The translations under genes were made by a program, and so were the position numbers. Positions 63,301 through 64,000 of a DNA stretch of 64,000 bases are shown here, piece after piece (position 1 is the stretch's first letter; the number at the start of each line of letters is the position of its first letter). Below the pieces are notes generated by a model. That model ran no database searches and was not told the DNA's origin. It worked only from the letters and a program-made list of their open reading frames with translations. Source of the stretch: JAWWPG01 sp037719575 (GTDB lineage Bacteria; Actinomycetota; Actinomycetes; Propionibacteriales; Nocardioidaceae); the NCBI GenBank assembly GCA_037719575.1, contig JBBJMF010000001.1, forward strand, positions 1 through 64,000, given 5' to 3'.

Positions 63301-63574
63301 CCATGGTCCGCTGCTGTCCCCAGAACGTGAGGCGCCGCGCGACGCCGCCCTCGGCGGGCGCCACGTAGACCTCGAAAGCACCGTCGCGATCGGCGGTCCA
63401 GGCGACCAGGCTGACATCGGGCGACAGCCTCGGTGACCTGGCCGGGGCATGGTCGGCGCTGACGCGGTAGGCCCGCCCGCCGCCGCGGCCGGTCAGCCAG
63501 ATGTCGTTCTCGGCAACGAACACGATGTTGTCGCCGCTGATGTGGGGGTAGCGCAGGTACGCGTCGGTGGTCAC
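60269..63574 (-). CDS. Tricorn-type S41 family protease
   Basis: 1101 residues from GTG 63574. N-terminal half: two beta-propellers of TolB/WD type (YLRYPHISGDNIVFVAENDI; LTFWGQQRTMVRGWLSDTEI; SPDSRWLAWSAPGDDDRLRH). Middle: an Ala-rich linker (about 545-565), then a PDZ-like domain. C-terminal S41 core: GELGTSHAYVMP (His), VTDSYAGSDGDIITAAIRSL with the nucleophile Ser-Asp, and GVENYGVDPDIEVV with the Glu. The T. acidophilum tricorn has the same order and size (about 1070). It would trim peptides from the proteasome; actinomycetes have one. The start is GTG after no strong ribosome site. Soluble, cytosolic. Confidence 0.9.
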   Translation of the reverse strand: MTTDAYLRYPHISGDNIVFVAENDIWLTGRGGGRAYRVSADHAPARSPRLSPDVSLVAWTADRDGAFEVYVAPAEGGVARRLTFWGQQRTMVRGWLSDTEILVVSTVGQSERYRAFAHAVPVDGSPSRRLPYGWIDDIALGPDGGVLLSTSTTVEPAWWKRYRGGTAAQLWLDLTGEGEFRRVFADLPSSLVAPLWTVSDGGRQRIGFVSDHEDRGQVYSATVGKRAPSVSRLTRHSDGTFYARHASSDGRSVVYVAGGSLYLLDSLEPDATAREVDVRLGGPRTSQQPHRVKAAGRLGTISPDPTGRTSAVEIRGTVHWLTHRDGPVRVLADGSGVRRRLPVTLGDSRRVAWVTDAGGDDAIELVSTQDVDAAPAVLVAAGTVGRVLALAASPDGQTLAIASHDGRLQVVTVPVGPVGRPARLRVVDQAEGGDMQGPVFSPDSRWLAWSAPGDDDRLRHLRMVELGSRRKAFDVTPLRFTDTEPVFTADGLHLAFLSVRSLDPVYDSFVFDLSFPNGCRPHLVPLAADTPSPFDPQVGGRALGDAADGGIEAALAASGAVAPAAAAAVAAAGATKDKVPEPTRVDVEGLDQRLIPLPVPGGHYQQLRAVAGGLVWLKSPLQGELGDDRAKVEDEPSRAVLEHIDLKTGKTQELAEALDRVEASGDGTRLVVVDKEELRVVPGARKAEKDDPEIVKVDLDRVRVEVEPRAEWRQMFDEAWRLMRDHYWRADMRGVDWPGAADRYRPLLDRLGSHDDLVDLIWEMHGELGTSHAYVMPKPAAGDVGRRQGLLGADLAFVDGTWRIVRIVPGESSEPRARSPLTAPGVAAHVGDAIAGVDGRPTSESVSPGALLVGTAGKPVELTLAQRSGGSPRRVVVVPLADEMPLRYQDWVNGRRDYVHTATDGKVGYVHVPDMVSGGWAQLHRDLRTEVGRDALVVDVRGNRGGHTSQLVLEKLARKIIGWDLARGYQPESYPGDARRGPMVTVTDSYAGSDGDIITAAIRSLELGPVVGTRTWGGVVGIDGRYSLVDGTAVTQPRFSFWFEGFGWGVENYGVDPDIEVVAAPHDRVADRDVQLDYAVTLVQQLLAKSPAKQPPALPPL

Positions 63575-63655
63575 GAGAGCCGACCCTACAAGGCGCCCGG
63601 TCACTGTGGTCAGCCGTTAAGTCACGGCCTCATCACGAGGAACCACCCGCAAGGC

Positions 63656-64000
63656 TCACTCGTCCCGACCGACACCTCGTGAGGCCAGGAGACTCTCGCG
63701 ATGCGCCGCGTAGCCGACCATCCACGAGGGCTCCAGCCGGAACAGCGCGGTGTCGCCCCACGAGAGCGGTGACGAGCCGTAGTGGTCGGTGAGGTGGGCG
63801 AGCGTCGCGTCGTAGGTCGCGTCGTCCTCCGTGATCCGGTACGCCGACCCGTGGGTGAAGACACCGAGCTCCTCCCCCTCCACGTACGACGCACTCACCG
63901 CCGGCCTTGCCAGCAGCTGCCTCGCCTTGGCGGACGTGACGCTCGTGCTGAAGACCCAGCAGGCGTGCAGGAAGTGACCGTCGACCGCGCTCACGCGCGG
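63656..64000 (-). CDS. PNPOx-fold family protein, 5' end cut by the window
   Basis: At least 115 residues; the frame is open past the window end, and GTG 63994 is probably internal. HFLHACWVFSTSVTSAKARQ, PAVSASYVEGEELGVFTHGS and RLEPSWMVGYA suggest a pyridoxamine-5'-phosphate-oxidase-fold protein. It lies 81 nt upstream of tricorn on the same strand. Cofactor and role cannot be called. Confidence 0.55.
   Translation of the reverse strand, partial: PRVSAVDGHFLHACWVFSTSVTSAKARQLLARPAVSASYVEGEELGVFTHGSAYRITEDDATYDATLAHLTDHYGSSPLSWGDTALFRLEPSWMVGYAAHRESLLASRGVGRDE

Overview
The window is 64 kb of very GC-rich chromosome with strong G/C bias at third codon positions, many GTG starts and dense ATGA/GTGA stop-start overlaps. 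Gene content (KorAB, F420-type LLM oxidoreductase, DUF5709, DUF3516-type helicase, HadAB beside rpmG, menaquinone rather than ubiquinone genes, tRNA-Trp next to secE) points to an actinomycete. Nocardioidaceae/Propionibacteriales is my best guess, but that rank is inference. No phage, transposase, CRISPR array, rRNA or replication origin was seen.

Region 1 (1-7.7 kb) holds accessory and DNA/RNA-handling genes: a TetM/OtrA-type ribosomal protection GTPase, a large YbjN/CesT-fold protein divergent from a DEAD/DEAH helicase, a Uma2-type nuclease-fold protein and a VOC protein. Region 2 (7.7-16.3 kb) is the conserved translation/cell-wall block. On the minus strand it carries tRNA-Tyr, tRNA-Thr, tRNA-Met, rpmG, hadA, hadB and murB, then tRNA-Trp, secE, nusG, rplK and rplA; aspC-add and an LLM oxidoreductase lie on the plus strand. 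Region 3 (16.4-19.1 kb) has a YajQ protein, a lipoprotein and a sulfotransferase-like protein.

Region 4 (19.2-30.6 kb, minus strand) is a second complex I cluster: nuoA, B, C, then nuoH, I, J, K, L, M, N. It has no nuoE, F or G, and nuoD is also absent. Where nuoD would be expected sit an ECF sigma factor, its overlapping membrane partner (putative anti-sigma) and a SolA/sarcosine-oxidase-type flavoenzyme. Region 5 (30.6-38.0 kb) holds small membrane proteins, two of them broken genes (a DUF4190-like and a DUF2752-like protein), the divergent 2-oxoacid:ferredoxin oxidoreductase korAB, a secreted protein, DUF5709 and a nucleotidyltransferase-fold protein.

Region 6 (38.1-59.2 kb) is a respiratory-quinone module: the complete 14-gene nuoA-N operon (55.05 to 39.11 kb, minus strand), followed by a polyprenyl diphosphate synthase and preceded by a geranylgeranyl-reductase (MenJ-type) gene, an F420/FMN-type PNPOx protein and menG, with menF divergent. 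Together these would build the menaquinone tail, methylate the ring, saturate an isoprene unit and supply the quinone to complex I. A striking nested palindrome lies at 56574-56663, between the PNPOx gene and the reductase. Region 7 (59.2-64 kb) has a methyltransferase, a 1101-residue tricorn-type protease and a PNPOx-like gene cut by the window edge.
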